A stretch of DNA of 64,000 bases, taken from NCBI RefSeq assembly GCF_016862635.1, contig NZ_BONI01000030.1, positions 1 through 64,000 of the forward strand, given 5' to 3'. How positions within the stretch are numbered: the first letter of the stretch is position 1; every line of letters begins with the position of its first letter. This document shows positions 34,759 to 43,471 of this stretch, piece by piece. The position numbers and the translations under genes were made by a program. This DNA comes from Catellatospora coxensis (GTDB lineage: Bacteria; Actinomycetota; Actinomycetes; Mycobacteriales; Micromonosporaceae). A model generated the notes under the pieces. That model ran no database searches. It was not told the origin of the DNA and saw nothing but the letters and a program-made list of their open reading frames with translations.

Positions 34759-34833
34759 GATCGCTCGACTTGCCAGGCACCTGGGCGTATGACCGCTCAA
34801 GATACGCACGAGTGCCCGGCAAGTCGGACGATC
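34759..34833. repeat. 75-bp palindromic element, family A copy 1
   Basis: The arms run GATCGCTCGACTTGCC...GCGTAT and ATACGC...GGCAAGTCGGACGATC. It shares sequence, order and exact length with the copy at 41740-41814. It lies between the convergent pucR and LLM genes and could terminate both. Confidence 0.7.
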
Positions 34834-34866
34834 TTCGGCCTTGCCGCGGCCCGCCGAGAACGCCCG

Positions 34867-35853
34867 TCAGGCGTGGGCGGGTTGCATGGCCTCGGCGAGC
34901 AGGGCGACCGAGCGCAGGCGGGCCGCGCCGGTGGCGTGGTGGGCGACGATCAGCTCGTCGACGCCCGCCTGCCGGACGAACGCGTCGAGGTAGGCGCGCA
35001 CCTCGGCGGGCGTCCCGAGGGCCGAGTACTGCAGCATCTGGTCGACGTGCGCGCCCGCGCCCTGGGCCAGCAGCTGGTCGGCCTGCTCGTCGGTGAAGGT
35101 CTGCCCGCGCCCGAACAGGCCCGTGGCGAACGCGCGCCGGGTGCCCTGGAACTGCTCCCGGGCCTCGGCGGTGGTGTCGGCGGCTACGACGTTGACCCCG
35201 GCGATCACGTACGGCCGGTCGAGCTGCTCGGACGGCCGGAACTCCCGCCGGTACGCCGCCACTGCGGCTTCCAGGGCCTGCGGCGCGAAGTGCGAGGCGA
35301 ACGCGTACGGCAGGCCGAGCGCGGCGGCCAGCGTCGCCCCGAACAGCGACGAGCCGAGGATGTACAGCGGCACCTGGGAGCCCTTGCCCGGCACCGCGTC
35401 CACCCCGGGGATGCGGGACTTGCCGGCCAGGTAGGCCTGCAGTTCCAGGACGTCGTTCGGGAAGCCCTCGGCCGACTGCGCGTCGCGGCGCAGGGCGCGC
35501 ATGGTGTTCTGGTCCGAGCCGGGAGCCCGGCCCAGGCCGAGGTCGATGCGCCCGGGGTACATGGCGTCGAGGGTGCCGTACTGCTCGGCGATGGTCAGCG
35601 GGGTGTGATTGGGCAGCATGACGCCGCCCGCGCCGAGCCGGATCTCGCGGGTGAACGTGCCGACGTGCGCGATCAGCACGGCCGGGGCGGAGGACGCGAT
35701 CGTGGGCATGTTGTGGTGCTCGGCGTACCAGACCCGACGGTAGCCGTGCTCCTCCGCGGCGCGGGCCAGGTCGACGCTGGCCGCGATGCTCTCGCGCGGG
35801 GTCTCGCCGGGGCCGATGCGGGCCAGATCGAGGATGGAGAGCGGGATCGTCAT
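34867..35853 (-). CDS. LLM-class flavin-dependent oxidoreductase (MsnO8/YhbW-like)
   Basis: The product has 328 residues. The luciferase-like TIM barrel shows PLSILDLARIGPGET, VWYAEHHNMPTIAS, RLGAGGVMLPNHTPL, EQYGTLDAMYPGRIDLGLGRAPG and YILGSSLFGATLAA, all typical of the FMN-type bacterial-luciferase branch. The substrate is unknown. ATG 35853 has AAGGA 8 nt upstream. It is divergent from a TetR gene with two matching palindromes between them, so it is probably repressed by that TetR and induced by a small molecule. Confidence 0.9.
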   Translation of the reverse strand: MTIPLSILDLARIGPGETPRESIAASVDLARAAEEHGYRRVWYAEHHNMPTIASSAPAVLIAHVGTFTREIRLGAGGVMLPNHTPLTIAEQYGTLDAMYPGRIDLGLGRAPGSDQNTMRALRRDAQSAEGFPNDVLELQAYLAGKSRIPGVDAVPGKGSQVPLYILGSSLFGATLAAALGLPYAFASHFAPQALEAAVAAYRREFRPSEQLDRPYVIAGVNVVAADTTAEAREQFQGTRRAFATGLFGRGQTFTDEQADQLLAQGAGAHVDQMLQYSALGTPAEVRAYLDAFVRQAGVDELIVAHHATGAARLRSVALLAEAMQPAHA

Positions 35854-35957
35854 TACGGCTGTCCTTCTGACTCGACGGGCACCGACCGGCCCGGTGGGTC
35901 GGCGAGACCTGGCACGATCTCGCCGACCACGGCCGGTGCAGGCGGTCCGGCATGAAA

Positions 35958-36015
35958 CGGAGCGCTTGCTCCGCCTGCTCCTCGACCGTAGCACCGAAAC
36001 GGAGCAGCCGCTCCG
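35958..36015. promoter_or_regulatory. Twin TetR operators CGGAGC-N4-GCTCCG
   Basis: Two perfect 16-bp palindromes lie at 35958-35973 (spacer gctt) and 36000-36015 (spacer agcc), each preceded by GAAA. Their centres are 42 bp apart, about four helical turns. The second is followed by the TAGGGT -10 box at 36017-36022, itself 6 nt before the tetR ATG. Binding there would block the tetR promoter, and the first site faces the LLM gene. Confidence 0.75.
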
Positions 36016-36028
36016 GTAGGGTGTGTGC

Positions 36029-36646
36029 ATGCCGTCACCCTCGGCCGCCACGCCCGCGGCCGCCCCGCGCAGCGACGCAGCCCGCAATCGCGGCCGGCTG
36101 CTCGACGCCGCGGCCGGGCTGATCGCCGAACGGGGCAGCGACGTCGACGTACGCGAGATCGCCCGCCGGGCCGAGGTCGGCATGGGCACCCTCTACCGGC
36201 ACTTCCCCACCAAGGAGGCGCTGCTCGACGCGGCCCTGGAGCACGTGTTCACCTCGTGGGCCACCGCGGCGTCGGCCGCGCTGACCGGCCGCGCCTGGGC
36301 TGATCTGAGCGGGTTCCTCGCCGACGCGCTCACCCGGCAGACGGCGTCCCCGGGACTGCTCGACGCGTACTGCCAGGCGCTGCCCGGCCAGGCCGGCAAC
36401 ACCGCCCGCCAGCACTGCCGCCAGCAGGTCGGCCCGCTGATCGCGGAGCTGGTCCGCGCCGCCCACGCCTCCGGCGAGCTGCGCCCCGACATCACCGCCG
36501 AGGACGTGTCCCTGCTGCTCGTCGCCCTCGGCCGGATCGCCCCGGTCGTGCCCGAGCCGTCCTGGCGCCGCATCCTGCACGTCACCCTCGACGGCCTGCG
36601 CGCCACCTCGGCCACCCACCTGCCCGACCCCGACCGGCCCAGCTGA
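36029..36646 (+). CDS. TetR-family repressor
   Basis: The product has 205 residues. The N-terminal helix-turn-helix lies at about 15-62 (RGRLLDAAAGLIAERGSDVDV, IARRAEVGMGTLYRHFPTKEALL). The C-terminal part is the variable ligand domain. ATG 36029 lies 6 nt after TAGGGT, so the mRNA is probably leaderless; an in-frame start at 36023 is less likely. The divergent LLM oxidoreductase is the likely target through the twin palindromes. Confidence 0.9.
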   Translation: MPSPSAATPAAAPRSDAARNRGRLLDAAAGLIAERGSDVDVREIARRAEVGMGTLYRHFPTKEALLDAALEHVFTSWATAASAALTGRAWADLSGFLADALTRQTASPGLLDAYCQALPGQAGNTARQHCRQQVGPLIAELVRAAHASGELRPDITAEDVSLLLVALGRIAPVVPEPSWRRILHVTLDGLRATSATHLPDPDRPS

Positions 36647-36670
36647 CGAACCCGCCGCCATCGGCCGGCG

Positions 36671-36703
36671 CCCGGACGGCACCCGGACGGTGCCCGGACG
36701 GTG
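36671..36703. repeat. Three tandem 11-bp repeats
   Basis: CCCGGACGGCA is followed by two copies of CCCGGACGGTG and a partial fourth unit (CCCG). It lies in the gap after tetR, just before the 67-bp palindrome. No function is apparent. Confidence 0.6.
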
Positions 36704-36722
36704 CCCGCCACGCGCCGCCCAC

Positions 36723-36789
36723 CATAGACGTTGGCCTATCTCGTCGAGTTTTCGCGACTCGGAGTCGACGGGATAGGCCAACGTCTATG
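36723..36789. repeat. 67-bp palindromic element, family B copy 1
   Basis: The 18-bp arms CATAGACGTTGGCCTATC (36723-36740) and its exact reverse complement (36772-36789) enclose a 31-nt loop. Copies of the same length are at 51781-51847 and 57212-57278. This one lies between convergent tetR and the phosphatase gene and could end both transcripts. Confidence 0.8.
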
Positions 36790-36851
36790 AAGTAACGGGG
36801 TGTCTGGCAGCGCACGCCACCCGGACGGGACGGGTGCCGAGGCGAGTGGGG

Positions 36852-37535
36852 TCAGGCGCCGCCGCCGAGGACGGCGTCGCTCTCGGCGGTCTCCTCGGCC
36901 GGTGGGCGATGCTTGTGCAGCAACGCGGAGACCGGGGTGCCGGTGTCGTTGACGCGCAGCACGAACGGCCGCTGCGGCGTGTAGCGGATCGCGGTCACCG
37001 AGGACGGCTCGACCGAGATGCGCTGGAACAGGTCCAGGTGCATGCCGAGCGCGTCCGCCACGATCGCCTTGATCACGTCGCCGTGGCTGCAGGCGAGCCA
37101 CACCGCGTCATGGCCGTGGGACTCGCTGATCCGGGCGTCCCAGGCACGTACGGCGGTGACGGCGCGGTTGGCCATCGCCGCCATCGCCTCCCCGCCCGGG
37201 AACACGACCGCGGCCGGGTGGTGCTGCACGGTCGACCACAGCGGGTTGTCGGCCAGCTCCTTGAGCGAGCGCCCGGACCACTCGCCGTAGCCGCATTCGC
37301 GCAAACCCTCCTCGGTCACCGGCGCGACGCCGGGCAGGGCGAGCTCGAGGGTCTGCCGGCAGCGGACCAGCGGGCTGGTCACCACGACGGCCAGCGGCAG
37401 CCCGGCGAGCCGGCCCCGGGCCTGCTCGGCCTGGGCGACGCCCAGCTCGTCGAGCTCGACGGGCAGGTCTCCGGCGAGGATGCCGTCGGCGTTGGCGGTG
37501 GTGCGTCCGTGCCGCAGCAGCAGTAGCGTGGCCAC
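36852..37535 (-). CDS. Histidine phosphatase, MSMEG_4193 family
   Basis: The product has 227 residues. LLLLRHGRTTANADG carries the catalytic RHG; CGYGEWSGRSLKEL and WLACSHGDVIKAIVADALG give the rest of the phosphoglycerate-mutase-like site. The family occurs only in mycothiol-making actinobacteria near mshC and uppP; its substrate is not established. GTG 37535 begins 10 nt after the uppP stop, so the two are co-transcribed. Confidence 0.92.
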   Translation of the reverse strand: MATLLLLRHGRTTANADGILAGDLPVELDELGVAQAEQARGRLAGLPLAVVVTSPLVRCRQTLELALPGVAPVTEEGLRECGYGEWSGRSLKELADNPLWSTVQHHPAAVVFPGGEAMAAMANRAVTAVRAWDARISESHGHDAVWLACSHGDVIKAIVADALGMHLDLFQRISVEPSSVTAIRYTPQRPFVLRVNDTGTPVSALLHKHRPPAEETAESDAVLGGGA

Positions 37536-37545
37536 GATCGCCAGC

Positions 37546-38382
37546 CTAGGTGGCGGAGATGGTGTTCGTGGCGAGCAAGGCGATGATCGCGCCGCCCAGG
37601 ATCACCCGATACCAGACGAACGCCATCAGAGAGTGGTGCGCGACGAACTTCAGCAGCCAGGCGATCGAGGCGTACGCCACGAGGAAGCTGACGATCGTGC
37701 CGACGATCAGCGAGGCGGCCGTGACGGTGGGGCTGCCCAGCGCCTCGGGCAGCTCGTAGATGCCGGCGGCGACGAGCGCGGGCACGCCGAGGAAGAACGA
37801 CAGCCGGGTGGCGGTGACCCGGTCGATGTCGCGCAGCAGACCGGTGGTGATGGTGGCGCCGGACCGGGACACGCCCGGGATCAGGGCCAGGCACTGGGCG
37901 AAGCCGATGACGATCGTGTCGACCAGGCGCAGCTGCTTCTCGCCGCGGGTCTGGGTGGCGGCGTACTCGGCGAAGGCCATCACGCCGCTCCACACGATCA
38001 GCGACCCGGCCACGAACCACATGCTGCGCAGCGGGCCGGTGATGAGGTCGCGGCCGAGGAAGCCGACGATGCCGATCGGGATCGAGCCGGCGATGACGTA
38101 CCAGGCGAACTTGTAGTCGAAGATCTGGCGCGCCTGCGCCGAGAACAGGCCCTTGAACCAGGCGCCGGCCAGGCGGGTGATGTCCTTGAAGAAGTACACC
38201 AGCACCGCCGCGATCGCTCCGATCTGGATCACGGCGGTGAAGGCGGTGACTGCGGGATCGTCGATCGGCAGGCCCATCAGCTTTTCGGTGATGGTCAGGT
38301 GTCCGGTGGAGGAGATCGGGAGGAATTCGGTGATCCCCTCCACGATGCCCAGCACGATCGCCTGCCAGATCTCGATTTCCAC
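37546..38382 (-). CDS. uppP: Undecaprenyl-diphosphate phosphatase
   Basis: The product has 278 residues. This polytopic membrane enzyme converts C55-PP to C55-P for cell-wall synthesis and gives bacitracin tolerance. Motifs are EGITEFLPISSTGH (about 14-27) and PGVSRSGATI (about 169-178), which form the BacA active site. GTG 38382 follows the LLM stop codon directly, with the phosphatase gene 10 nt downstream, in one minus-strand operon. Confidence 0.96.
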   Translation of the reverse strand: MEIEIWQAIVLGIVEGITEFLPISSTGHLTITEKLMGLPIDDPAVTAFTAVIQIGAIAAVLVYFFKDITRLAGAWFKGLFSAQARQIFDYKFAWYVIAGSIPIGIVGFLGRDLITGPLRSMWFVAGSLIVWSGVMAFAEYAATQTRGEKQLRLVDTIVIGFAQCLALIPGVSRSGATITTGLLRDIDRVTATRLSFFLGVPALVAAGIYELPEALGSPTVTAASLIVGTIVSFLVAYASIAWLLKFVAHHSLMAFVWYRVILGGAIIALLATNTISAT

Positions 38383-39435
38383 TTAGTCTCCCAGTCCGCT
38401 CTCCGCGTACGCCTCGGCCACCGTACGCAAGGTCTCCTTGCCGGAGTCGGCGTCTGCGACGAACAGCGCCAGCGACAGCGTAGTCACGCCCGATTCGGCG
38501 AAGTCACGCAGGCGTCGCGCGATGCGCTCCTTGGGACCCAGCAGTGAGGTGCGGTCGATGAACTCCATCGGGATCGCCGCGGCGGCGTCGCGCTGGCGGC
38601 CGGCCAGGTACAGCTCCTGGACCTGCGCGGCGGCGTCGCCGTAGCCCATACGGGTGGCGAGCTGGTTGTAGAAGTTCTGCTGCCGGCTGCCCATGCCGCC
38701 GACGTACAGCGCGGCGTAGGCGCGCACGAGTTCGGCGCACATCTCGATGTCGTCGCCGACGACGACGGGCACGCTGGGCACGACGTCGAAGCCGTCCATG
38801 GTCTTGCCCGCCTTGGCGCGGCCGGCGGCGATCTGGCCGAGCTGCTCGGCCGCGAACTCGGGCGCGTAGAACACGGCGAGCCAGCCGTCGGCGATCTCGC
38901 CGGCCAGTTCCAGGTTCTTCGGCCCGACCGCGGCGAGGTAGACCGGGATGTCGGTGCGCAGCGGGTGGAAGTTGAGGCGCAGCGCCTTGCCGGGGCCGTC
39001 GGGCAGCGGCAGGGTGTGGAACTCGCCGTCGTAGGTGACCTGCTTGCGGGACAGGGCGAGCTTGACGACGTCGACGTACTCGCGGGTGCGCGCCAGCGGC
39101 TTGGCGAAGCGCACGCCGTGCCAGCCCTCGGAGACCTGCGGGCCGGACACGCCCAGGCCGAGGCGGAACCGGCCGCCGGACAGCGTGTCGAGGGTCGCGG
39201 CGGTCATCGCGGTGGCGGCGGGGGTGCGGCCGGGGATCTGCATGACGGCGCTGCCGATGTCGATGCGCTCGGTCTGCGCGGCGATCCAGGAGAGCAGGGT
39301 CGGCGAGTCCGAGCCGTACGCCTCGGCCGCCCAGACCACCGAGAAGCCGAGCCGGTCGGCCTCCCGCGCCAGGGCCAGCAGGTTTTCGGGCGTGGACCAC
39401 GGCGTCAGATAGCCGATGTTGAGACCGAGTCGCAT
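38383..39435 (-). CDS. F420-type LLM oxidoreductase (Rv3520c-like)
   Basis: The product has 350 residues. The luciferase-like fold shows LGLNIGYLTPWSTPENLLAL, FSVVWAAEAYGSD, RTPAATAMTAATLDTLSGGR, RLGLGVSGPQVSEGWHG and VYLAAVGPKNLELAGEIADGW, matching the mycobacterial-type F420-dependent branch. The substrate is unknown. ATG 39435 has GGAGG 5-6 nt upstream. It opens the operon with uppP and the phosphatase. Confidence 0.9.
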   Translation of the reverse strand: MRLGLNIGYLTPWSTPENLLALAREADRLGFSVVWAAEAYGSDSPTLLSWIAAQTERIDIGSAVMQIPGRTPAATAMTAATLDTLSGGRFRLGLGVSGPQVSEGWHGVRFAKPLARTREYVDVVKLALSRKQVTYDGEFHTLPLPDGPGKALRLNFHPLRTDIPVYLAAVGPKNLELAGEIADGWLAVFYAPEFAAEQLGQIAAGRAKAGKTMDGFDVVPSVPVVVGDDIEMCAELVRAYAALYVGGMGSRQQNFYNQLATRMGYGDAAAQVQELYLAGRQRDAAAAIPMEFIDRTSLLGPKERIARRLRDFAESGVTTLSLALFVADADSGKETLRTVAEAYAESGLGD

Positions 39436-39520
39436 GGTGACCTCCGTTGGCCGGGCCGCGTCGGCGGCGGTGGGCCAACGTTACCGAGTGGTAGGAATCT
39501 TGGGAAGGACGACCCCCGGC

Positions 39521-40606
39521 TCAGCGTGCGGGCACGCCGGACGGCGCTCGCACCACGTCCGGGGCGGGGCGGCGCGGCGCGGGAGCGGACGGCAGCAGCG
39601 CCGGCGGCCGCTTCGCGGCGAGGTCCTCGACCCAGCCGAAGCACAGCACCGCACCGGCTGTGAGCACGGCCGCGACCGCGACGGTGAGCACCGGCGGCCC
39701 GGCCAGCGGACCGAGCAGCCACAGCCCGAACGCCACCATCGGCAGCTGCCACACGTAGACGGTCACCGCCCGCGCGTTGAGCAGCGCGACCGCCCGGCGC
39801 AGCGGCCCGGCCAGCCGGTCCAGCCGCGGCCGGGCCCGCAGCGCCACGAGCACCACCGCCGTGCCCCACAGCACCGGCACCAGCTGGTCGTGCAGCCCCT
39901 CCCGATCGGCGGCGGCGCGCAGCAGCGCGGCCGCGCCCAGCGCCCCGGCGGCGGCCAGGCAGACGGGCCAGGCCAGCCGGTCCAGCAGCCCGGACTCGCG
40001 GGCGTACCCGAGCACCCACGCGGTGCCGTACGCCGCGGTGCTCCAGATCACATCGGTGACCGCGTTGCTCGGCAGCCGGACCACGGTCGACAGCAGCACG
40101 GCCGCCACCAGCGGGGTCAGCAGCGTCGCCACCGGAGCGCGCTCGAACAGCCAGCGCAGCACCGGGGAGAGCAGCACGAACCACAGGTAGACGCGCAGGT
40201 ACCACAGCGCGACGACCAGCGCCGCGCCCCACTCGCTGCCCGGCGGGTTCACCAGCGGGAACACCCACGGGATGAGATCGGTCCAGGTGAACGGGTGCCA
40301 GCCGTGCAGCAGCATCAGCGGCACCCCGATCGCGCCGAGCAGCCACAGCGGCGGCAGCAGGCGGCGCAGCCGCGAGCGCACGGTGCGCGCCGCGCCGCCC
40401 CGGCGCAGCGACACCGCGGTCAGGTAGCCGGCGAGGCCGAACATGACCCACATCGCGGGCAGCAGCGTGGTGAGCGCACCCAGTGGCGCGGTGTGCTGCA
40501 GGAACACCCGCACGATCGCGGCGGCGCGCAGGGTGTCGATGTAGGGGCTGCGGGAACGGGCGGTGGCGGGCTCGGCCGGGCTTCCACCGGCCGTACTGCT
40601 CGACAT
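39521..40606 (-). CDS. Acyltransferase-3 family membrane protein
   Basis: The product has 361 residues with about ten hydrophobic segments. The N-terminal YIDTLRAAAIVRVFLQHTAP holds the R and H usually seen in acyltransferase_3 proteins, and VMFGLAGYLTAVSLRR follows. Such enzymes O-acylate sugars or lipids at the membrane. The C-terminus is Pro/Arg-rich and cytoplasmic-looking. The substrate is unknown. Confidence 0.85.
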   Translation of the reverse strand: MSSSTAGGSPAEPATARSRSPYIDTLRAAAIVRVFLQHTAPLGALTTLLPAMWVMFGLAGYLTAVSLRRGGAARTVRSRLRRLLPPLWLLGAIGVPLMLLHGWHPFTWTDLIPWVFPLVNPPGSEWGAALVVALWYLRVYLWFVLLSPVLRWLFERAPVATLLTPLVAAVLLSTVVRLPSNAVTDVIWSTAAYGTAWVLGYARESGLLDRLAWPVCLAAAGALGAAALLRAAADREGLHDQLVPVLWGTAVVLVALRARPRLDRLAGPLRRAVALLNARAVTVYVWQLPMVAFGLWLLGPLAGPPVLTVAVAAVLTAGAVLCFGWVEDLAAKRPPALLPSAPAPRRPAPDVVRAPSGVPAR

Positions 40607-40771
40607 GATGGTTCGGCGCTCCTGGGGCTGGGTCGACCGTGCACCTCAACCACAGCTCACTTCCCTCAAAACCAGCTGGGTAAACCGGTCCCGCAGCACG
40701 TTCTGTGCCGCATGTCGCGCGCGCCACCCACCGACCCCCGTCGCGGTGTCAAGCCGAATACAGTTCACCCC

Positions 40772-41740
40772 ATGCAGCAACGACCGCTGGGCCGTAGCGG
40801 GCTGGTGGTCTCCCGCCTGGCCCTGGGCACCATGACCTGGGGCCTGGACACCGATCCGGACGACGCGGGCGCACAGCTCAAGGCGTATGTGGACGCCGGC
40901 GGCACGCTGCTCGACACCGCCGACGTGTACGCCGACGGCGAGGCCGAAGCCGTGCTGGGCACGCTGCTGGACGCCATGGTCGCCCGCGACGACGTGCTGA
41001 TCGTCGCCAAGGCCGGGCTGCGGGCACGGGCCGGCCGCCGCCACGACGGCTCGCGCGGGCACCTGCTGCGCACCCTCGACACCACGCTGCGCCGCCTCGG
41101 CGTGTCTTATGTGGACCTGTGGCAGGTGCACGGGCACGACCCGGACACCCCGTGGGAGGAGACCCTGGCCGCGCTCGACCACGCGGTCAGCTCCGGCAGG
41201 GCCCGCTACGCCGGTGTGTCGAACTTCTCCGGCTGGCAGACCGGCCGCGCCGTGACCTGGCAGCAGGCCTGGCCGGGCCGCGCCCCGATCGTGGCCACCC
41301 AGATGGAGTACTCGCTGCTGCAGCGCGGCATCGAACGGGAGGTGCTGCCCGCGGCGGCGGCCCTGGGCCTGGGCGTGCTGCCCTGGTCACCACTGGGCCG
41401 CGGGGTGCTGACCGGCAAGTACCGCCACGGCCGCCCGGCCGACTCGCGGGCCGCGTCACCGCACTTCGAGCGCTCGGTGCTGCCGTACCTGCAACCGCGC
41501 TGCTCGGCGATCGTCGAGGCGGTGGCGACCGCCGCCGACGGCCTGGGCGTGTCCGCCGCCGAGGTCGCCCTGGCCTGGGTGCGCGACCGCCCCGGGGTGA
41601 CCGCGCCGATCCTCGGCGCCCGCAACGTCGGCCAGCTCGTCGCGGCACTCCAGGTCGAGGAGATCGACCTGCCCCCCGAGATCTCCCGCGCCCTCGACGA
41701 CGTCTCCGCGATCCCCCTCGGCTACCCCGAGCTGGAGTAG
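40772..41740 (+). CDS. Aldo/keto reductase
   Basis: The product has 322 residues. The catalytic tetrad is visible: Asp and Tyr in LLDTADVYADGEAE, Lys in VLIVAKAG, His in LWQVHGHDP. The NADPH-binding end includes SPLGRGVLTGKY and APILGARNVGQL. ATG 40772 lies 7 nt after TACAGT, so the mRNA is probably leaderless. A family A palindrome begins in the last base of its stop codon. Confidence 0.93.
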   Translation: MQQRPLGRSGLVVSRLALGTMTWGLDTDPDDAGAQLKAYVDAGGTLLDTADVYADGEAEAVLGTLLDAMVARDDVLIVAKAGLRARAGRRHDGSRGHLLRTLDTTLRRLGVSYVDLWQVHGHDPDTPWEETLAALDHAVSSGRARYAGVSNFSGWQTGRAVTWQQAWPGRAPIVATQMEYSLLQRGIEREVLPAAAALGLGVLPWSPLGRGVLTGKYRHGRPADSRAASPHFERSVLPYLQPRCSAIVEAVATAADGLGVSAAEVALAWVRDRPGVTAPILGARNVGQLVAALQVEEIDLPPEISRALDDVSAIPLGYPELE

Positions 41741-41814
41741 ATCATCCGACTTGCCCGGCACCTGTGCGTATCTTGACCGGCCATTCACCCGGTTGCCTGG
41801 CAAGTCGAACGATC
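41740..41814. repeat. 75-bp palindromic element, family A copy 2
   Basis: The arms run GATCATCCGACTTGCCCGGC and GCCTGGCAAGTCGAACGATC around a variable middle. It has the same length and outer sequence as 34759-34833. It starts at the aldo/keto reductase stop codon and is likely to act as its terminator. Confidence 0.7.
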
Positions 41815-41923
41815 AAGGGGCGCCGGGCGGCGTGAAGCAGGATGTTATGCCCCAAAAGGCCCCCGAACAGGCGTAATACCTTCAGATAGGGTGCCCGCCG
41901 TGCTTGCCTGACCTGGGAGCGAG

Positions 41924-42130
41924 GTGCACCATCGCTCTATGGACTACGAATACGCACCGCTGCGGTTACCTCCGGATGTCGATCGGTTGACCGCCGCGGT
42001 GCGGCTCGCGATCCAGGCCGAGTACGGCGGCTGGGAACTGGCCCGCGTGCAGCTGATGAAGGACGGCACCCGCAAGGTGCTGCTTCGCCGGCCGCTGCGG
42101 GCCTTCCCCTTGCCCGGCCTGTCCGCCTGA
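41924..42130 (+). CDS. DUF5703 family protein
   Basis: The product has 68 residues (or 63 from ATG 41939). The core DYEYAPLRLPPDVDRLTAA, QAEYGGWELARVQLMKDGTR and VLLRR is that of a small actinobacterial family of unknown function. GTG 41924 has GGGAG a few nt upstream, whereas ATG 41939 does not, though the family usually starts at the Met. TAGGGT at 41887-41892 may be its -10 box. Confidence 0.8.
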   Translation: MHHRSMDYEYAPLRLPPDVDRLTAAVRLAIQAEYGGWELARVQLMKDGTRKVLLRRPLRAFPLPGLSA

Positions 42131-42196
42131 CGCTGCGACCAGGGCACCCCCACGCCGCCCGGCCCGGCGGCGGGTGCCGACGCGCGCGGACGAACG

Positions 42197-42682
42197 TTAT
42201 TTGATGACGTAGAACTCAGGATGGGCCAGCCAGGCGGCCATCGCGGCGGCGTCGACGAAGAAGACGGTGTCGTCGTCGGCGGCGGCCACGCACCGTCCCG
42301 CCCGTTCGAAGAGCTCCCGAATGCCCGCAGGCGGCGGATCGTGGAGGTCGATGTAGACCCACCCGTCGGCCTCGACCGCCAGCCGGTGCGCCATGCGGCC
42401 CAGCGCGGGCCTGCCCGCCGGATCACTGACCCCGATGTGCACCTGCACCTGGCAGGCCATCTCCACGCCCGCGGCCGACTCCAGCGGTGCCGTCTCCTCG
42501 GGGCCGAACTCGAAGTCTGTCGCCTCCAGGTAGTAGGCGTAGGGCCGCCCCGCCGCGTCGTACCAGTCGCGTGTGCGGTCGGCGTGCCGGACCAGGCCCT
42601 CGGCCCGGAACGCCGCCTCGACCAGCGGCTCGACCAGCGCGGCGGGCAGCGGGCTGAAGACACACAACGCGGTTCCACCCAT
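42197..42682 (-). CDS. Hypothetical protein
   Basis: The product has 161 residues from ATG 42682 (MGGTALCVFSPLPAALV...). It is acidic and has alternating strands and helices; WYDAAGRPYAYYLEATDFEF and DTVFFVDAAAMAAWL are the most distinctive parts. No domain was recognised. An in-frame longer start at 42709 is possible. Confidence 0.7.
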   Translation of the reverse strand: MGGTALCVFSPLPAALVEPLVEAAFRAEGLVRHADRTRDWYDAAGRPYAYYLEATDFEFGPEETAPLESAAGVEMACQVQVHIGVSDPAGRPALGRMAHRLAVEADGWVYIDLHDPPPAGIRELFERAGRCVAAADDDTVFFVDAAAMAAWLAHPEFYVIK

Positions 42683-42761
42683 GGCCGACGAGTATGCCCC
42701 CAGGAACACGGACGGCGCGCCCCGTTTCCGGGAGCGCGCCGTCGTCAGGCGGAGCAGGACG

Positions 42762-43412
42762 TCAGTCCTGGTCCTCCATGATGTCGCCGTTCAGGTGCTC
42801 GTCCAGGCGGGCCACCAGCTTGTCGGAGGCGCCCAGGGTGAACGGGCCGTTGGCGTCGGTCTCCTCGAAGTCGTCGGGCTCCAGGGACTTGTCCACCTCG
42901 GCGACGGTGACGATGCCGTCCAGCGGCTCCAGCTCCGGGATGTCCAGCGCGGCGAGCGAGCCGTCGGAGCTCTGCAGCAGCTCCAGCACGGCGTCGGCGA
43001 CCGAGGCCACCGGCTCGGAGTCGCCGTCGCTGAGACCGGCCTCACGGCGGGCCAGCTCGGCGGCGTTGATCAGCGCGGAGACGCTCGGGATCAGGTAGTC
43101 GCGGCGCTGGCGGACCGAGATCACCTTCGGGTGCGGGTCGGTCGGGGCCTGCTCGGCGGCGACGAGGTCGGCCATGAACCGGTCGGCCTTCTCCAGGTCG
43201 ATCGGCTCCACCTCCCAGGGCAGCGGCTCGCCGTACGTCTCCGAGAGGGCGTCGTCGTAGGTGACGGCGGCGTTGTTGAACGCCACGTAGGCACGCCAGA
43301 CGTCATCGCTGTCGACCTCGCCCTTGGCGTCGCGTACTGCGGCCAGGTGCGCCCGGGCGGCGGTGATCATCTCTTCCAGCGCGGCCTCGACGGCGGCGTG
43401 GTTGTCGCTCAT
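42762..43412 (-). CDS. Acidic hypothetical protein
   Basis: The product has 216 residues, strongly acidic and mainly helical (MSDNHAAVEAALEEMITAAR...), with ALSETYGEPLPWEVEPIDL and SVRQRRDYLIPSVSAL in the middle. AAGGAG precedes the ATG by 10 nt. No domain was recognised. It lies downstream of the M20 peptidase gene on the same strand. Confidence 0.75.
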   Translation of the reverse strand: MSDNHAAVEAALEEMITAARAHLAAVRDAKGEVDSDDVWRAYVAFNNAAVTYDDALSETYGEPLPWEVEPIDLEKADRFMADLVAAEQAPTDPHPKVISVRQRRDYLIPSVSALINAAELARREAGLSDGDSEPVASVADAVLELLQSSDGSLAALDIPELEPLDGIVTVAEVDKSLEPDDFEETDANGPFTLGASDKLVARLDEHLNGDIMEDQD

Positions 43413-43471
43413 TACTCGGTTACTCCTTCATACGACGAGACAGGCCGGTTCCCGGCCGCGCACGACCGGGC

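Noticed and set aside
39445-39480. CGTTGGCC...GGCCAACG inverted repeat before the F420-type LLM gene, similar to family B ends
   Set aside because: It is shorter than the 67-bp copies and lacks the TAT extension, so it is not counted as a member.
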